64,000 nucleotides of DNA from Luteimonas cucumeris (GCF_007830035.1 NZ_VLKN01000003.1:434001-498000), one strand, 5' to 3'; positions 51,007 to 60,508 are shown, numbered from the stretch's first letter. The notes: generated from the letters alone by a model not told the origin. A program made the numbers and translations.

Positions 51007-51626
51007 CATCGCGACAAAGACCGTTGGTATTGCTGGCCGATGACCATCGCATGGTTGCCGAAGGCATAGCGAGCCTCGTATCCAAGGACTACGACCTCCT
51101 GGACGTGGTGAGCGATGGCGAGGCGCTGTTCGAGAGTGCAGTGAAGCACCAACCCGATGTCATCGTGACCGATGTCTCGATGCCGAAGATGGGAGGGATT
51201 GAAGCCATCAAGCGCCTCATGTCCGCGGGTCACGATATTCCCGTGATCTTCATGACCGTACACAATGAGCCGGCAACAGTTCGCGAAGCGATACAGAGTG
51301 GAGCGCGGGGGTATGTCCTGAAAGCTTCCGCGGGCGACGAGCTTCTGAAGGCGATGCAAGAAGTTTGCAGTGGCCGTGTCTACGTAAGTCCTGAGTTATG
51401 GCCATATATCTCGGGTCAGCGCCAGGTGCCATCTTTGACGAACATGCAGAGTCGGGTACTCGGCCTTCTTTCGTCCGGAATGCGATCGCGCGAAATCGCG
51501 ATCGAGCTTTGCGTATCGGTGAGAACCGTGGATTCGCATCGGTACGCCATCATGCGGACGCTCGGTGTCACCAGCAGTGTCGCGCTGATACGCGAGGCTG
51601 AGCGGCTCGGTTTGATCAAGCGTTGA
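51003..51626 (+). CDS. NarL/LuxR-family response regulator
   Basis: This 207-residue protein has a receiver domain (ADDHRMV, phosphoacceptor Asp57 in IVTDVSMPKMGG, switch Thr in IFMTVHN and Lys in YVLKASAGDE) and a C-terminal LuxR helix-turn-helix (RVLGLLSSGMRSREIAIELCVSVRTVDSHR). It overlaps the kinase gene by four bases and is its evident partner. A 257-bp piece of this gene (51161-51417) is duplicated with changes at 58051-58307. Confidence 0.92.
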   Translation: MTSRQRPLVLLADDHRMVAEGIASLVSKDYDLLDVVSDGEALFESAVKHQPDVIVTDVSMPKMGGIEAIKRLMSAGHDIPVIFMTVHNEPATVREAIQSGARGYVLKASAGDELLKAMQEVCSGRVYVSPELWPYISGQRQVPSLTNMQSRVLGLLSSGMRSREIAIELCVSVRTVDSHRYAIMRTLGVTSSVALIREAERLGLIKR

Positions 51627-51859
51627 AGGGCTTGGGGGCCGTTTCGAGGCAACGGATACGGCAGGTGAAATCGCGCCGAGGCTGCCTGGTTTGCGCTGTC
51701 GAATTTGTGGATGGTGCGGCGGCAGTTGCTGCCGCAGATAGGGTAGTTGTGCCCACAGGACGGGAAATGCCGTCCTGCAGTGCAGCTATCGACCGGTAGG
51801 TTGCCGATTTCTTTTCTGGTAGTCGGCGGAGGCGGCTCAAATACGGGAGGTCCGGGTGT
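51627..51859. other. Convergent gap between regulator and sulfatase genes
   Basis: The gap contains several short GC-rich inverted repeats (for example GGCGGCAGTTGCTGCCGC near 51719) that could terminate both transcripts. Apart from the small frame at 51860 I see nothing that looks coding. Confidence 0.4.
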
Positions 51860-51973
51860 ATGAGCGAATCATTCAGGCCTTCCCTAAAGGAAATTGCCGA
51901 CCAGACACAGGCGTATCTGGCCGGCATCCCCATCAAAGATATTTCACATGCAGGGCATGGATCTTGCCATTGA
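51860..51973 (+). CDS. Possible 37-codon small ORF
   Basis: ATG at 51860 has a good ribosome-binding sequence (GGGAGG nine bases upstream) and reads MSESFRPSLKEIADQTQAYLAG through a short Ile/Lys/His-rich tail to a TGA that overlaps the 3' end of the convergent sulfatase. It may be a small protein or the stump of a truncated gene. No family is recognised. Confidence 0.25.
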   Translation: MSESFRPSLKEIADQTQAYLAGIPIKDISHAGHGSCH

Positions 51974-54248
51974 ACTTGAATGGCGCGCGGTCGAAATAGG
52001 CTTCCGATACCGGAGAGTAACTATCCATGCCGACATCGAAGGCATCGTTGGTGGTGAAGAACAATGAGGGCGAGCGCGGCACGTGTGCCTTGGCCACCTC
52101 GGCACCATCCACCCGTATCGTCACGTCCACCGGCGTAACCGGCCCAACAGGACGGATCGATTCGACTTCGATCTTCAACCGGCCATTGGCAAGCGGCACG
52201 GCCGATTCAACGCGCGTGCGCTCGACCTGGAAGGTATTGAACTCGAAGTACAGCTTACCTTTGTCCACCCACAGCGCCACACCACCGGAATACCCGCCCA
52301 GCGCGTACAGCACCCCCTCCGAGCCAGCGTCAATATCGACATCGATCGTTACCAGGTTGCTGGCCGAACCGAGCTTGGGTGCATTGAACTCCGGAACGGC
52401 AGTGACGTCCTGGGTGTAGTGGAATTCGGTGGCCGGATTGCGTGGACTGTATTCGGGGTGAAAGACTGTCGACCAAAGGCCACCGCCGATCGGGAACGCC
52501 TTGTTCTTGCGCGCATCTTCGTTGAATGCCGCCACCATCTCTTCAAGCTTTTCGGGCTGCTGTTGTGAAAGATCCTTTGCCTGCGAATAATCCTTGGCGA
52601 TGTCATAGAGCTCCCACACATCGTCTTCCGGCGTCCAGTCGAAGATCTTCGGATCAAAGCCCGGCTGCCACGGGATGCGCGGACCGAATGCAGAGGCGAA
52701 CCAACCATCCTTGTAGAAGCCACGACTGCCCATTACCTCGAAATACTGGTAGGGCTTGTTCTCTGCGGCTTTGGCGTCGTGCAACGAAGCCAACATACTG
52801 ACGCCATCCATAGGTTCCTGACTTACACCATCCACCACTTCTGGCGGGGTGATGCCGAGCACATCGTAGATGGTCGGCACCACATCGTTGACATGGTAGA
52901 ACTGCGCGCGCGGCGCAGCGTCGTGCTTGATGCTCTTGGGCCACGACACTGCCAGGGGTGTGCGAGTGCCGCCGAAATGCGCGGCCACCAGCTTGGTCGA
53001 ACGATGTGGCGTCGATCCCGCCCAAGCCCAGCCGGCGTGATACATGTTGTCCGTCTTCGGTCCGCCCAATGCATCCAGTCCGCCGATTTCTTCCAGCACA
53101 CGGAGATGGTCTTTGGTTTCGGTACTGATGCCGTTCTGCGCCATGATCTCGCTGATCGTGCCATGCTGTCCTTCCGCGCTAGAGCCGTTGTCGCCCCAGA
53201 TATAGAAGATCAACGTGTTGTCGTTGATGCCTAGCGCCTCAAGCTCGTCCAGCAGTCGACCAGCCTGGGTGTCGGTATGCTCAAGATAGCCGGCGAACAC
53301 TTCCATCAACCTGCGCTGGAACGGACGCTCGCTCTCGGGAATTTCATCCCAGCCTTGCATGCTGGGATCGCGCGGGGTCAGCTCCGTGTCTGCTGGAATC
53401 CAACCGAGTTCCTTTTGACGAGCAAAGATACTCTCGCGCTCAATGTCCCAACCGGCATCAAACTTGCCTTTGTACTTATCCGCCCACTCCTTGAAAATAT
53501 GGTGCGGGCCATGCACGCCACCCGGTGCCCAATACATCAGGAACGGCTTGTCGGGTGCCAGTGCTTTATGGTTGCGAAGCCACTTCACCGCCTTGTCAGT
53601 CATGTCCTCGGTGAAGTGGTAGTGCTCATGCTCTGGTGTTTCGATGCGAAGCGTGTTTTCGACAATGGCCGGCTCCCATTGCGACGACTCGCCTGATAGA
53701 AAGCCATAGAAATAGTCGAAGCCCACCAGATGCCCGGTCGGCCAACGCTCAAAGGGGCCAACTGCCGAGGTGTCGGTGGCAGGTGTGTTGTGCCACTTGC
53801 CGAATGCGGAGCTGGCATAACCGTAATGCCCCAATACTTTCGCAATCGATGCCGTGGTCGCGGGCCACGCTCCGGTATAGCCATCCCAGTCGTTTGCGAA
53901 CTCAGCAATCTGCCCGAAACCTACTCTGTGGTGGTTGCGACCGGTCAGTAGCGAGGCGCGCGTAGGCGAGCACATCGCCGTATTGTGGAAACGATTGTAG
54001 GCAACACCACTCTTTAAAACTCGCTCGAACGCAGGGGCGTGGACCGGCCCTCCCAAGGATGAAGCCAATGCGGGACCCGCATCGTCGAGCATGATGATAA
54101 GGATATTGGGTGCATCTTCGGGCAAATGGCGTGGCTGCTCGCGCTGGAAGTACTCGGAACCCTTCATCGTCAACCGTGCTTGGGGCGCGGGCGGGTCAGG
54201 GAAAGGGAGCTCTTTCCCGGCGGAAGCAGCTTTCTTGACGTTGCTCAT
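51933..54248 (-). CDS. Large Cys-type arylsulfatase 1
   Basis: This 771-residue sulfatase has the metal site NILIIMLDDAGPA at residues 48-60 and the formylglycine motif MCSPTRASLLTGR, whose Cys93 must be oxidised by an FGE to be active. Other motifs are SSAFGKWHN, MYWAPGGVHGPHH, and YIWGDNGSSAEGQ. The C-terminal 150 residues form a beta-rich, jelly-roll-like domain. No signal peptide is apparent, so it is probably cytoplasmic or exported otherwise. The start at 54248 has GGAGAA upstream. The next gene upstream is a paralogue. Natural substrate unknown; family members hydrolyse aryl or alkyl sulfate esters. Confidence 0.93.
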   Translation of the reverse strand: MSNVKKAASAGKELPFPDPPAPQARLTMKGSEYFQREQPRHLPEDAPNILIIMLDDAGPALASSLGGPVHAPAFERVLKSGVAYNRFHNTAMCSPTRASLLTGRNHHRVGFGQIAEFANDWDGYTGAWPATTASIAKVLGHYGYASSAFGKWHNTPATDTSAVGPFERWPTGHLVGFDYFYGFLSGESSQWEPAIVENTLRIETPEHEHYHFTEDMTDKAVKWLRNHKALAPDKPFLMYWAPGGVHGPHHIFKEWADKYKGKFDAGWDIERESIFARQKELGWIPADTELTPRDPSMQGWDEIPESERPFQRRLMEVFAGYLEHTDTQAGRLLDELEALGINDNTLIFYIWGDNGSSAEGQHGTISEIMAQNGISTETKDHLRVLEEIGGLDALGGPKTDNMYHAGWAWAGSTPHRSTKLVAAHFGGTRTPLAVSWPKSIKHDAAPRAQFYHVNDVVPTIYDVLGITPPEVVDGVSQEPMDGVSMLASLHDAKAAENKPYQYFEVMGSRGFYKDGWFASAFGPRIPWQPGFDPKIFDWTPEDDVWELYDIAKDYSQAKDLSQQQPEKLEEMVAAFNEDARKNKAFPIGGGLWSTVFHPEYSPRNPATEFHYTQDVTAVPEFNAPKLGSASNLVTIDVDIDAGSEGVLYALGGYSGGVALWVDKGKLYFEFNTFQVERTRVESAVPLANGRLKIEVESIRPVGPVTPVDVTIRVDGAEVAKAHVPRSPSLFFTTNDAFDVGMDSYSPVSEAYFDRAPFKFNGKIHALHVKYL

Positions 54249-54503
54249 GTAGGTGTTCTCCAGTGCGTGAAAATGGATGTGGTTCAGTTCGATTTGCTTC
54301 TCATGCAGTCGCGGGCAATTGGATGGATCCATCGTGGATAAATGAATGACTTTTGGGGAAATTGTTTTTCTTCACGCGGACATGATTGGCACGGCGACGG
54401 TCGTAATCGGATTAAATTTCATGATCCGCACGCCCGGTTGCTGGGCCCGCCCCACGTTTTGATGCGGGAGGCATGCGCGACCAAGCCTCCCCCAAAAGCG
54501 CGG

Positions 54504-56810
54504 CTAGATGTACGAAACGCGAACCTCTCCGATCGTTCCAGTGAACTTGAACGGCGCACGCTCGGCATAGTCGAGCGAGACAGGTGAGCCCATCGCCATG
54601 CCAATGTCGAGGCAATCATTGGCGGTGAACCCCAACGCAGCGCTCCTGGGTATCTCGCCTTCGGCGACCACCCGATCATTCACCTTCAGTTTGACCAGGA
54701 TGGGGCCCGCTGGCCGGGAATCCTGGCGCGTGGTTTCAATCACGATCTGAGCCTTGCCCACAGGCAGCTTCGTGGATGCCCGGATCTTGGTCCGCTCCAC
54801 CAGGAACAGGTTGTGCTCGTAACAGAGCACTCCATCGTCGACGAAACACGTCAGACCACCGGCTGCGGAGCCGAGTTTGTAGAGTACGCCGCTTGCATGC
54901 TCGGGAATGTCGCAATCAATGACCACCCGATTGGGGCGGTTGCCGAGCGCAGGGGCGTTGAACTCGGGCATCCTGACAAAGTCGCCGGAGAAGGTCCATT
55001 GCGTGTGCGGAGGGCTGATCCTCTGCTCCGGGTGAAGCACCATGACCCAGAGTCCGCCTCCGATCGGCAGCACATTATTGTTCGCCGCCTCGATGAGGAA
55101 CAGGTCCTTGAGCTTGGCGAGTCGCTCGGGTTCGGTGGATGCCAGGTCATTGGCCTGCGTCCAATCCTCGGTGAGGTTGTAGAGTTCCCAGATATCGTTG
55201 TCCGGGTCCCAATCGTGAATGCCGGGGGGCGTTCCCGGGACCCAGGGGAGTCGTGGCCCAATGGCAGAGGCCATCCAGCCGTCGTGATAGATCGCGCGAC
55301 TGCCCATGATCTCGAAGTACTGCGTCTTGTGACGCCCGGCCTCGGTAGCGCTGTCGAAGGTATAGGCCAAGCTGCTCCCGTCCATCGCATCCTGCGGTAC
55401 ACCATCGATGCTGCTGGGAGGCGCGATGCCGACGACGTCCAGGATCGTGGGAACAATGTCGTTTACATGATGGAACTGTGGCCTGGGCATCGGGTCCGCC
55501 TTGATTCCTTTCGGCCAGCGAACAACCATCGGATTCCGGGTACCGCCAAGATGCGAGGCGAGAAGTTTGGTTCCCTTGTACGGCGTGCTCCCGGCCCACG
55601 CCCAGCCCGCGTGATACTGGTTATCGACCTTGGGAGAACCCAGCGCATCGAGCCCGCCCAGTTCTTCGAGCGCATCGATGTGTTCCCGGACGGTCGTCTG
55701 GATGCCATTCTGGGCAAGCAGCTCACTGATGGTGCCGTTCTGTCCTTCTGCCGACGATCCGTTGTCGCCCCAGATATAGAAGACCAACGTATTTTCGCCG
55801 TATCCCAGGCGATCAATCTCATCGATCAGCCTCCCGACCTGAACGTCGACGTGCTCAGCATAACCGGCCGCCACCTCCATGAGACGCCGCTGGAAGGGGC
55901 GCTCGTCCTCGGGAATACTGTCCCAGCTTGACAGGGTGTCGTGACGCGGCGTGAGCTGCGCGTTCTGCGGGATCCACCCCTTCTCCTTGGCGCGATGGAA
56001 TACCCGTTCACGGTAGGCATCCCAGCCATCGTCGAACTTGCCTTTGTACTTGTCGGCCCACTGCTTGTGGACATGATGAGGCCCATGAATCGCGCCACTG
56101 GCCCAATACATGAAGAACGGCTTGTCCGGCTGGCAGCCCTTGTGATTCCGCAGCCAGCGCATCGCGTCGTCCGCCAGATCCTCACTCAGGTGATAGCCCT
56201 CCTCAGCGGTCTTTGGCGGCGCGACATACGTTGTGTTCCTTACCAGGTTGGGCTCGTACTGGGAGGCTTCTCCGGCCAGGAAGCCATAGAAGTATTCGAA
56301 TCCGAGCCCGGTCGGCCAGTTGTGGAAGGGTCCCGCCACGGTGGTTTCTTCGGCTGGAGTGTTATGCCACTTGCCCCAGGCACCCGTGGAGTACCCGTAG
56401 TTCCGAAGCACGTCGGCCACCAGTGCACTGCTCTTCGGGATATGCCCCGAATACCCGTCCCAGTCGTTGGCCAACTCTGCGATCTGGCCTGCACACACAC
56501 GATGATGGTTCCGCCCTGTCAGCAAGCTAGCGCGCGTCGGGGAGCACATTGCAGTGGTATGGAAGCAGTTGTACGCGATCCCTTGGGCGCTCAGCTTCTC
56601 GATTGTCGGGGTGTTGACCTCGCCCCCGAAAGTGTGCGGAAGGCCAGGCCCCGCATCATCGATCAAGACGATGAGGATGTTGGGAACGTCGTCATCAAGG
56701 TGCGCTTCCTGAGGAAGGGGGTTATAGACGGATTCCTGGATGGTTTTCGCGGCCCTGCTGCCTGAAGGCGTGCGCGGGAATGGGAGGGACTGCGGAGTTT
56801 TTCTGGTCAT
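54504..56810 (-). CDS. Large Cys-type arylsulfatase 2
   Basis: This 768-residue paralogue of the adjacent sulfatase has NILIVLIDDAGPGL, AMCSPTRASLLTGRNHH with the formylglycine Cys89, STGAWGKWHN, MYWASGAIHGPHH and FYIWGDNGSSAEGQ, plus the same C-terminal beta domain. The ATG at 56810 is preceded by GGAG. The order FGE-sulfatase-sulfatase on one strand suggests an operon in which the upstream FGE activates both enzymes. The two copies differ throughout and are an old duplication. Confidence 0.93.
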   Translation of the reverse strand: MTRKTPQSLPFPRTPSGSRAAKTIQESVYNPLPQEAHLDDDVPNILIVLIDDAGPGLPHTFGGEVNTPTIEKLSAQGIAYNCFHTTAMCSPTRASLLTGRNHHRVCAGQIAELANDWDGYSGHIPKSSALVADVLRNYGYSTGAWGKWHNTPAEETTVAGPFHNWPTGLGFEYFYGFLAGEASQYEPNLVRNTTYVAPPKTAEEGYHLSEDLADDAMRWLRNHKGCQPDKPFFMYWASGAIHGPHHVHKQWADKYKGKFDDGWDAYRERVFHRAKEKGWIPQNAQLTPRHDTLSSWDSIPEDERPFQRRLMEVAAGYAEHVDVQVGRLIDEIDRLGYGENTLVFYIWGDNGSSAEGQNGTISELLAQNGIQTTVREHIDALEELGGLDALGSPKVDNQYHAGWAWAGSTPYKGTKLLASHLGGTRNPMVVRWPKGIKADPMPRPQFHHVNDIVPTILDVVGIAPPSSIDGVPQDAMDGSSLAYTFDSATEAGRHKTQYFEIMGSRAIYHDGWMASAIGPRLPWVPGTPPGIHDWDPDNDIWELYNLTEDWTQANDLASTEPERLAKLKDLFLIEAANNNVLPIGGGLWVMVLHPEQRISPPHTQWTFSGDFVRMPEFNAPALGNRPNRVVIDCDIPEHASGVLYKLGSAAGGLTCFVDDGVLCYEHNLFLVERTKIRASTKLPVGKAQIVIETTRQDSRPAGPILVKLKVNDRVVAEGEIPRSAALGFTANDCLDIGMAMGSPVSLDYAERAPFKFTGTIGEVRVSYI

Positions 56811-56987
56811 GCGTTGCTCCAACGGTTTGGATGGATGCTGCTGGATAGGTGAAATCCGTAATGGGTAACACCGAAGGCTAGTCAGCCTCCTGGGGACCAG
56901 CTGTACGAAGTGGATATCGGCAACGGAACGCCCGCCGCGCGAAAAGGATGCTGGAGTATTCGCGCACCATGTCCATCTTCATCCTCC

Positions 56988-58040
56988 TTATTGGGATACT
57001 CTGATAACGCAGCGGAAACCGACATGACTGGTAGAGGTGTCGGTTGGTTCGGGATAGCGTGCTGCGGGCCGGTAGCGCTGGCAGTAGTTCGGAGCACACA
57101 GGTGCGAACCACCCTTGAGCACCATTCGTGGAATCCGCACGCTCGGTTGCTGCCAATCAATGCTGGAGTCGACATCGATGCTGCGCGGGTTGCGCGGGAT
57201 GCAGCAGGACTTTCGCGCATCGTCTGGATGCGTCTGTGTCCAGTAGTCGCACGTCCACTCCCAGACGTTGCCGATCATGTCCCGCAGGCCGAAGGCGTTT
57301 GGCGGGAATGCATGAACCGGCGACGTACGTTCGTAGCCATCTTCGCAGAGGTTCTCCACCGGGAAGCCCCCCTGCCAGGTGTTTGCCTGATGGATGCCGC
57401 CGGGTGCGAGCTGGTCCCCCCACGCATACTCGGTGTTGCTGCCGGCCTTGGCCGCAAATTCCCATTCCGCCTCGGTGGGCAGCTGCTTTCCTGCCCAGTC
57501 GGCATAGGCCTTGGCATCGCTGTAGGCGATGTGCACGACGGGATGGTCTTCCAGTCCCGCGAGAGTGCTGCCGGGGCCGAGTGGATGGCGCCAGTCGGCG
57601 CCGAAGACGTAAGACCACCACGCCAAGCAATCGTTGAGAGCCACCTGCGCGGAAGGTGACGTGAACACCAGCGAGCCTGCATGTAGCATTGAGGGGTCGG
57701 CGTCGGGATAGTCGCGTGGATCCGGAGCGACCTCTGCGTGCGTGACGTGATCAGTCGCTTTGACGAATCGCGCGAACTGGCGATTTGTTACCGGCGTCTC
57801 GTCCATGTAGAAGCCGTCTATGTTGACGCGGTGCGCCGGCGCTTCTTCCAAATAGTGGTGATCGGATCCCATAACGAAAACGCCGCCGGGGATCCACACC
57901 ATGTCTTGGGCGGGTGCTTCTGCCATTGCGGCGTCCAATGCGCGTTGGATTTTGGCCATTACCCGATTCAAGCATGCAATGTTCTCGACTACCATTCGTG
58001 GAACATCGTCTTTCGAATCAGTAGTTTTACGTAATTGCAT
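56988..58040 (-). CDS. Formylglycine-generating enzyme (SUMF1 family), complete active site
   Basis: This FGE of about 350 residues has an N-terminal helical stretch and the motifs MVWIPGGVFVMGSDHHYLEE, ETPVTNRQFARFVKATDHVT, HPVVHIAYSDAKAYADWAGKQ, MIGNVWEWTCDYW, and GGSHLCAPNYCQRYRPAAR, containing both active-site cysteines, then GFRCV. FGE converts sulfatase Cys to formylglycine, so this is the likely activator of the three sulfatases here. The start is uncertain: ATGs at 58040, 57995, 57959 and 57926 are possible and none has a strong ribosome-binding site. The DNA just upstream has been replaced by a response-regulator fragment. Confidence 0.9.
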   Translation of the reverse strand: MQLRKTTDSKDDVPRMVVENIACLNRVMAKIQRALDAAMAEAPAQDMVWIPGGVFVMGSDHHYLEEAPAHRVNIDGFYMDETPVTNRQFARFVKATDHVTHAEVAPDPRDYPDADPSMLHAGSLVFTSPSAQVALNDCLAWWSYVFGADWRHPLGPGSTLAGLEDHPVVHIAYSDAKAYADWAGKQLPTEAEWEFAAKAGSNTEYAWGDQLAPGGIHQANTWQGGFPVENLCEDGYERTSPVHAFPPNAFGLRDMIGNVWEWTCDYWTQTHPDDARKSCCIPRNPRSIDVDSSIDWQQPSVRIPRMVLKGGSHLCAPNYCQRYRPAARYPEPTDTSTSHVGFRCVIRVSQ

Positions 58041-58050
58041 TTGTGCCGGG

Positions 58051-58307
58051 CATCGTGACCGGTGTCTCGATGCCGAAGATGGAGGGATTGAAGCCATCAA
58101 ACGCCTCATGTCCGCAGGTCACGATATTCCCGTGATCTTCATGACCGTACACAATGAGCCAGCAACAGTTCGCGAAGCGATACAGAGTGGAGCGCGGGGG
58201 GTATGTCCTGAAAGCTTCCGCGGGCGACGAGCTTCTGAAGGTGATGCAAGAAGTTTGCAGTGGCCGTGTCTACGTAAGTCCTGAGTTATGGCCATATATC
58301 TCGGGTC
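58051..58307 (+). pseudogene. Displaced 257-bp duplicate of the response-regulator gene
   Basis: This stretch matches 51161-51417 (receiver domain to linker of the NarL-type regulator) with about five substitutions and two compensating single-base indels in G-runs (GGGAGG to GGAGG, and GGGGG to GGGGGG), so it cannot encode a receiver domain. Identity begins and ends abruptly at CATCGTGACC and TCGGGTC. It lies between the FGE gene and the truncated recombinase. Confidence 0.9.
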
Positions 58308-58841
58308 GCCGGACCGAACGACAGCGTATTTGTCTTTGAAGGGGAGGGGGAGGGCGGATATCACCCCGTGGTAGGAGTCAGCCCATTGATTGAGTCGATA
58401 TTTGCATAGCAGTCGCAGGATCGATTTCGCGCACGCGTACGCTTCCGCCGGCAGGTCGCGTGCAAAAAATGCAGCCCAGAACGATCCTATTTCTGTTGGT
58501 GCCACCCCCAACAAATTGACGATTCCGGCCTCGCCGATTGCCTTGCTGCCAAGGGCGTACTTGCTTGCCGACGATGGAGCCAGTCCTTCACCCAGGAGGT
58601 ACAAGAAGACGTGTTTTATTAACAGGGCGAGTTGCTCTGGCAAATGATCAAAACCAACTTTCACAACGCGGCCATCGATATGGACCGCAAAACATTTGGC
58701 AGTGGTTGGATCTCGAATTGATCGTTGCTTTTCGTCGAAATCGTCGTAGTACCGAATCACCGGAGGCAACAACGGTAGTTGAGCAACTATTTTGCAAGCC
58801 CCAGCTTCCAACTGCCATTGAACATTTTCACTTCTAGCCAT
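58308..58841 (-). pseudogene. N-terminal fragment of a second tyrosine recombinase-like protein
   Basis: From an ATG at 58841 (GGAG seven bases upstream) the minus frame encodes about 178 residues that look like the core-binding domain of a large integrase (AYACAKSILRLLCKYRL..., PLPFKDKYAVVRSGD). At 58307 it runs into the antisense of the duplicated response-regulator fragment and continues open to 58119 without homology. The catalytic domain is therefore missing. It begins 19 bp after the complete recombinase gene, as in multi-recombinase operons. Confidence 0.6.
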
Positions 58842-58860
58842 GTTGCGCTCCAAGCGTGGC

Positions 58861-60081
58861 CTAGGACGGGATCGCTCTTAGAACGGCAACTCTCTCATCT
58901 AGCGCGTCGTTCCAGACTGACGAGAGGCGATCTTCAAACACTGCCCGGGCGTAGCGAACTGGCATCTGTGATTCTCTGGACCAGCCGAAGAAGGCGCGCA
59001 ACTTCTGCAGGGCTTCGTCCATCGAGTCCCCTTGCTGGAGCAATTGATTCAGCCGCACCACGGCGCACGTGTGGCGGAGGTCATGGGGTGTGACGGACTG
59101 TTTTCCGCTGCGGTCCTTCAATTCTTGGCGGATCGACGGTGGCAGGCAGGCGGATATTTTTGCGAACATCTTCGTCACTGATTCGGTCGACAACGGGCTG
59201 TTTTGCTGTGTGTTCAGCAGGAAGGCGTGACTTGGCTTTCCTCGATAGTTTTCGACGTAGGTTTGGATCAGTCCAGCGATCGCGTCACTCACCGGCAGTT
59301 GACGGACCGAACTCGCCGACTTGATGCTGGGCTTGGAGTACCTCGGATCATCATCGTCGTCGGAATATTGGCTTTCTTGCACGTCCAACCAGCAACGGGA
59401 TCGCTGCTGTCTTTCATCAAAGGCGTTTTTGATCACGTCCGCGGTAAGGAGCAGTAACTCGCCGCGTCTAAGGCCTTGGTGGAGCATCAACAGGAAGGCC
59501 ACGAAGGCGAGCCACCGGGTATGCCTGCGTGGAAAGGGATTGCTGGCAGATGATGGGTCCAGGACTTCGTATAACGCCTGGACTACGCTCGCCGGCAGCG
59601 ATCGGACCTGATTCGTGTGCCTGCTTTGACGGATGTGCAGTTGCCCGTACAGATGGGACAAGCGATGCAATCGGGCCTCGATCTGTCGGAGGCGGTCGGT
59701 CGAGAGCGTTGTCTTGGACAACCAAGTAACGACCGACACGACGAATTCAAGCCCAGCTCGCCAGCGCGACTCGTCCGCTGGGCCCACGGAGGGTTGATTT
59801 CGGATCGATATGAACCAGGACTCCAGGATGTCGGCGAGCACGGCATCGTTCAGGCTGCCCAACGCGTCATCTAGCGCATGGCTGCCAAACAGACGGTCCG
59901 CATGACCGTACAGATTCTCGATGTACCGAAGTTTCTTGATCTGGCTGGATGCGGCGAGGTCGTGGTTGGCCATCAAAGCCCAAACACCAGCCCAGTACCG
60001 TGGCAACCTTTGAGCATCATCAATAAGCAAGGCACCGCGTAGCGAGCTTGGAACCAGAGGATCTGTTAGCAGGCAGAGCAT
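58861..60081 (-). CDS. Tyrosine recombinase/integrase
   Basis: This site-specific recombinase of about 406 residues has an N-terminal SAM-like domain and a catalytic domain with Arg in MLHQGLRRGELLLL, the HxxR box TPHDLRHTCAVV, Trp in the FFGWSR position, and the nucleophile Tyr in MPVRYARAVFEDR. The catalytic Lys is probably in the preceding beta-hairpin. It is complete by these criteria and lies upstream of a truncated second recombinase. A TTG at 60102 is an alternative start to the ATG at 60081. It starts about 110 bp from the dif-like site, so the element may target dif. Confidence 0.9.
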   Translation of the reverse strand: MLCLLTDPLVPSSLRGALLIDDAQRLPRYWAGVWALMANHDLAASSQIKKLRYIENLYGHADRLFGSHALDDALGSLNDAVLADILESWFISIRNQPSVGPADESRWRAGLEFVVSVVTWLSKTTLSTDRLRQIEARLHRLSHLYGQLHIRQSRHTNQVRSLPASVVQALYEVLDPSSASNPFPRRHTRWLAFVAFLLMLHQGLRRGELLLLTADVIKNAFDERQQRSRCWLDVQESQYSDDDDDPRYSKPSIKSASSVRQLPVSDAIAGLIQTYVENYRGKPSHAFLLNTQQNSPLSTESVTKMFAKISACLPPSIRQELKDRSGKQSVTPHDLRHTCAVVRLNQLLQQGDSMDEALQKLRAFFGWSRESQMPVRYARAVFEDRLSSVWNDALDERVAVLRAIPS

Positions 60082-60102
60082 AGGCAGATCCCAACAAGCC
60101 AA

Positions 60103-60508
60103 GCAACCTGATTTGTACCATTAATCATGCTTACTGTTGCGGTCAAAAGGAGCTAAAAGCGGTCTTCCACGCAACACTAAGGGAAGTACCACTTTTTCGC
60201 ATAATGTATATTATGTAAATTCGCAGATGGCTCTCCCGGCTGTTTGGCAGGACATGCAGCCGCTGTCATCTGATTTGCGGCAGCCCCACTCGCGCCGTCC
60301 CAGGTCTGAGAAACCCCGACCGTCCACACATGAAGCTGGCGCGGAACGTTGCAGAAATGAAACGCCTCTCCGACGCGCGTACACGCAATGATGCGTGAAC
60401 AAGATCTTCGCATTCCAATCGCTAAGTTGAATGTTCCGCCAGCTTTCGTTTGCCTTTCTCGGAAGCTGCACGTATCGGACAGCAGTCCGGAAACAGGAGA
60501 ACGCGGCA
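60103..60508. other. Gap between recombinase and sulfatase 3
   Basis: This 406-bp spacer contains the dif-like site (60194-60221). The rest shows no gene; the promoter for the plus-strand sulfatase 3 should be here. It is the right edge of the accessory region. Confidence 0.5.
60194..60221 (+). other. dif: dif-like XerC/XerD recombination site
   Basis: CGCATAATGTATATTATGT (60198-60216) is identical to the core of the gammaproteobacterial dif site. The XerC arm (60194-60204) ends CGCATAA, the central region TGTATA is 60205-60210, and the XerD arm starts TTATGT and then diverges (AAATT instead of TTAAAT). Every KOPS octamer I found to its left reads GGGNAGGG on the + strand, and both to its right read CCCTNCCC, as expected for the chromosomal dif. 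The diverged XerD end could mark an element's attachment site instead. Confidence 0.85.

Noticed and set aside
58119-58307. C-terminal part of the minus-strand recombinase-like frame
   Set aside because: This part is the antisense of the duplicated response-regulator fragment, so it is not real protein homology.
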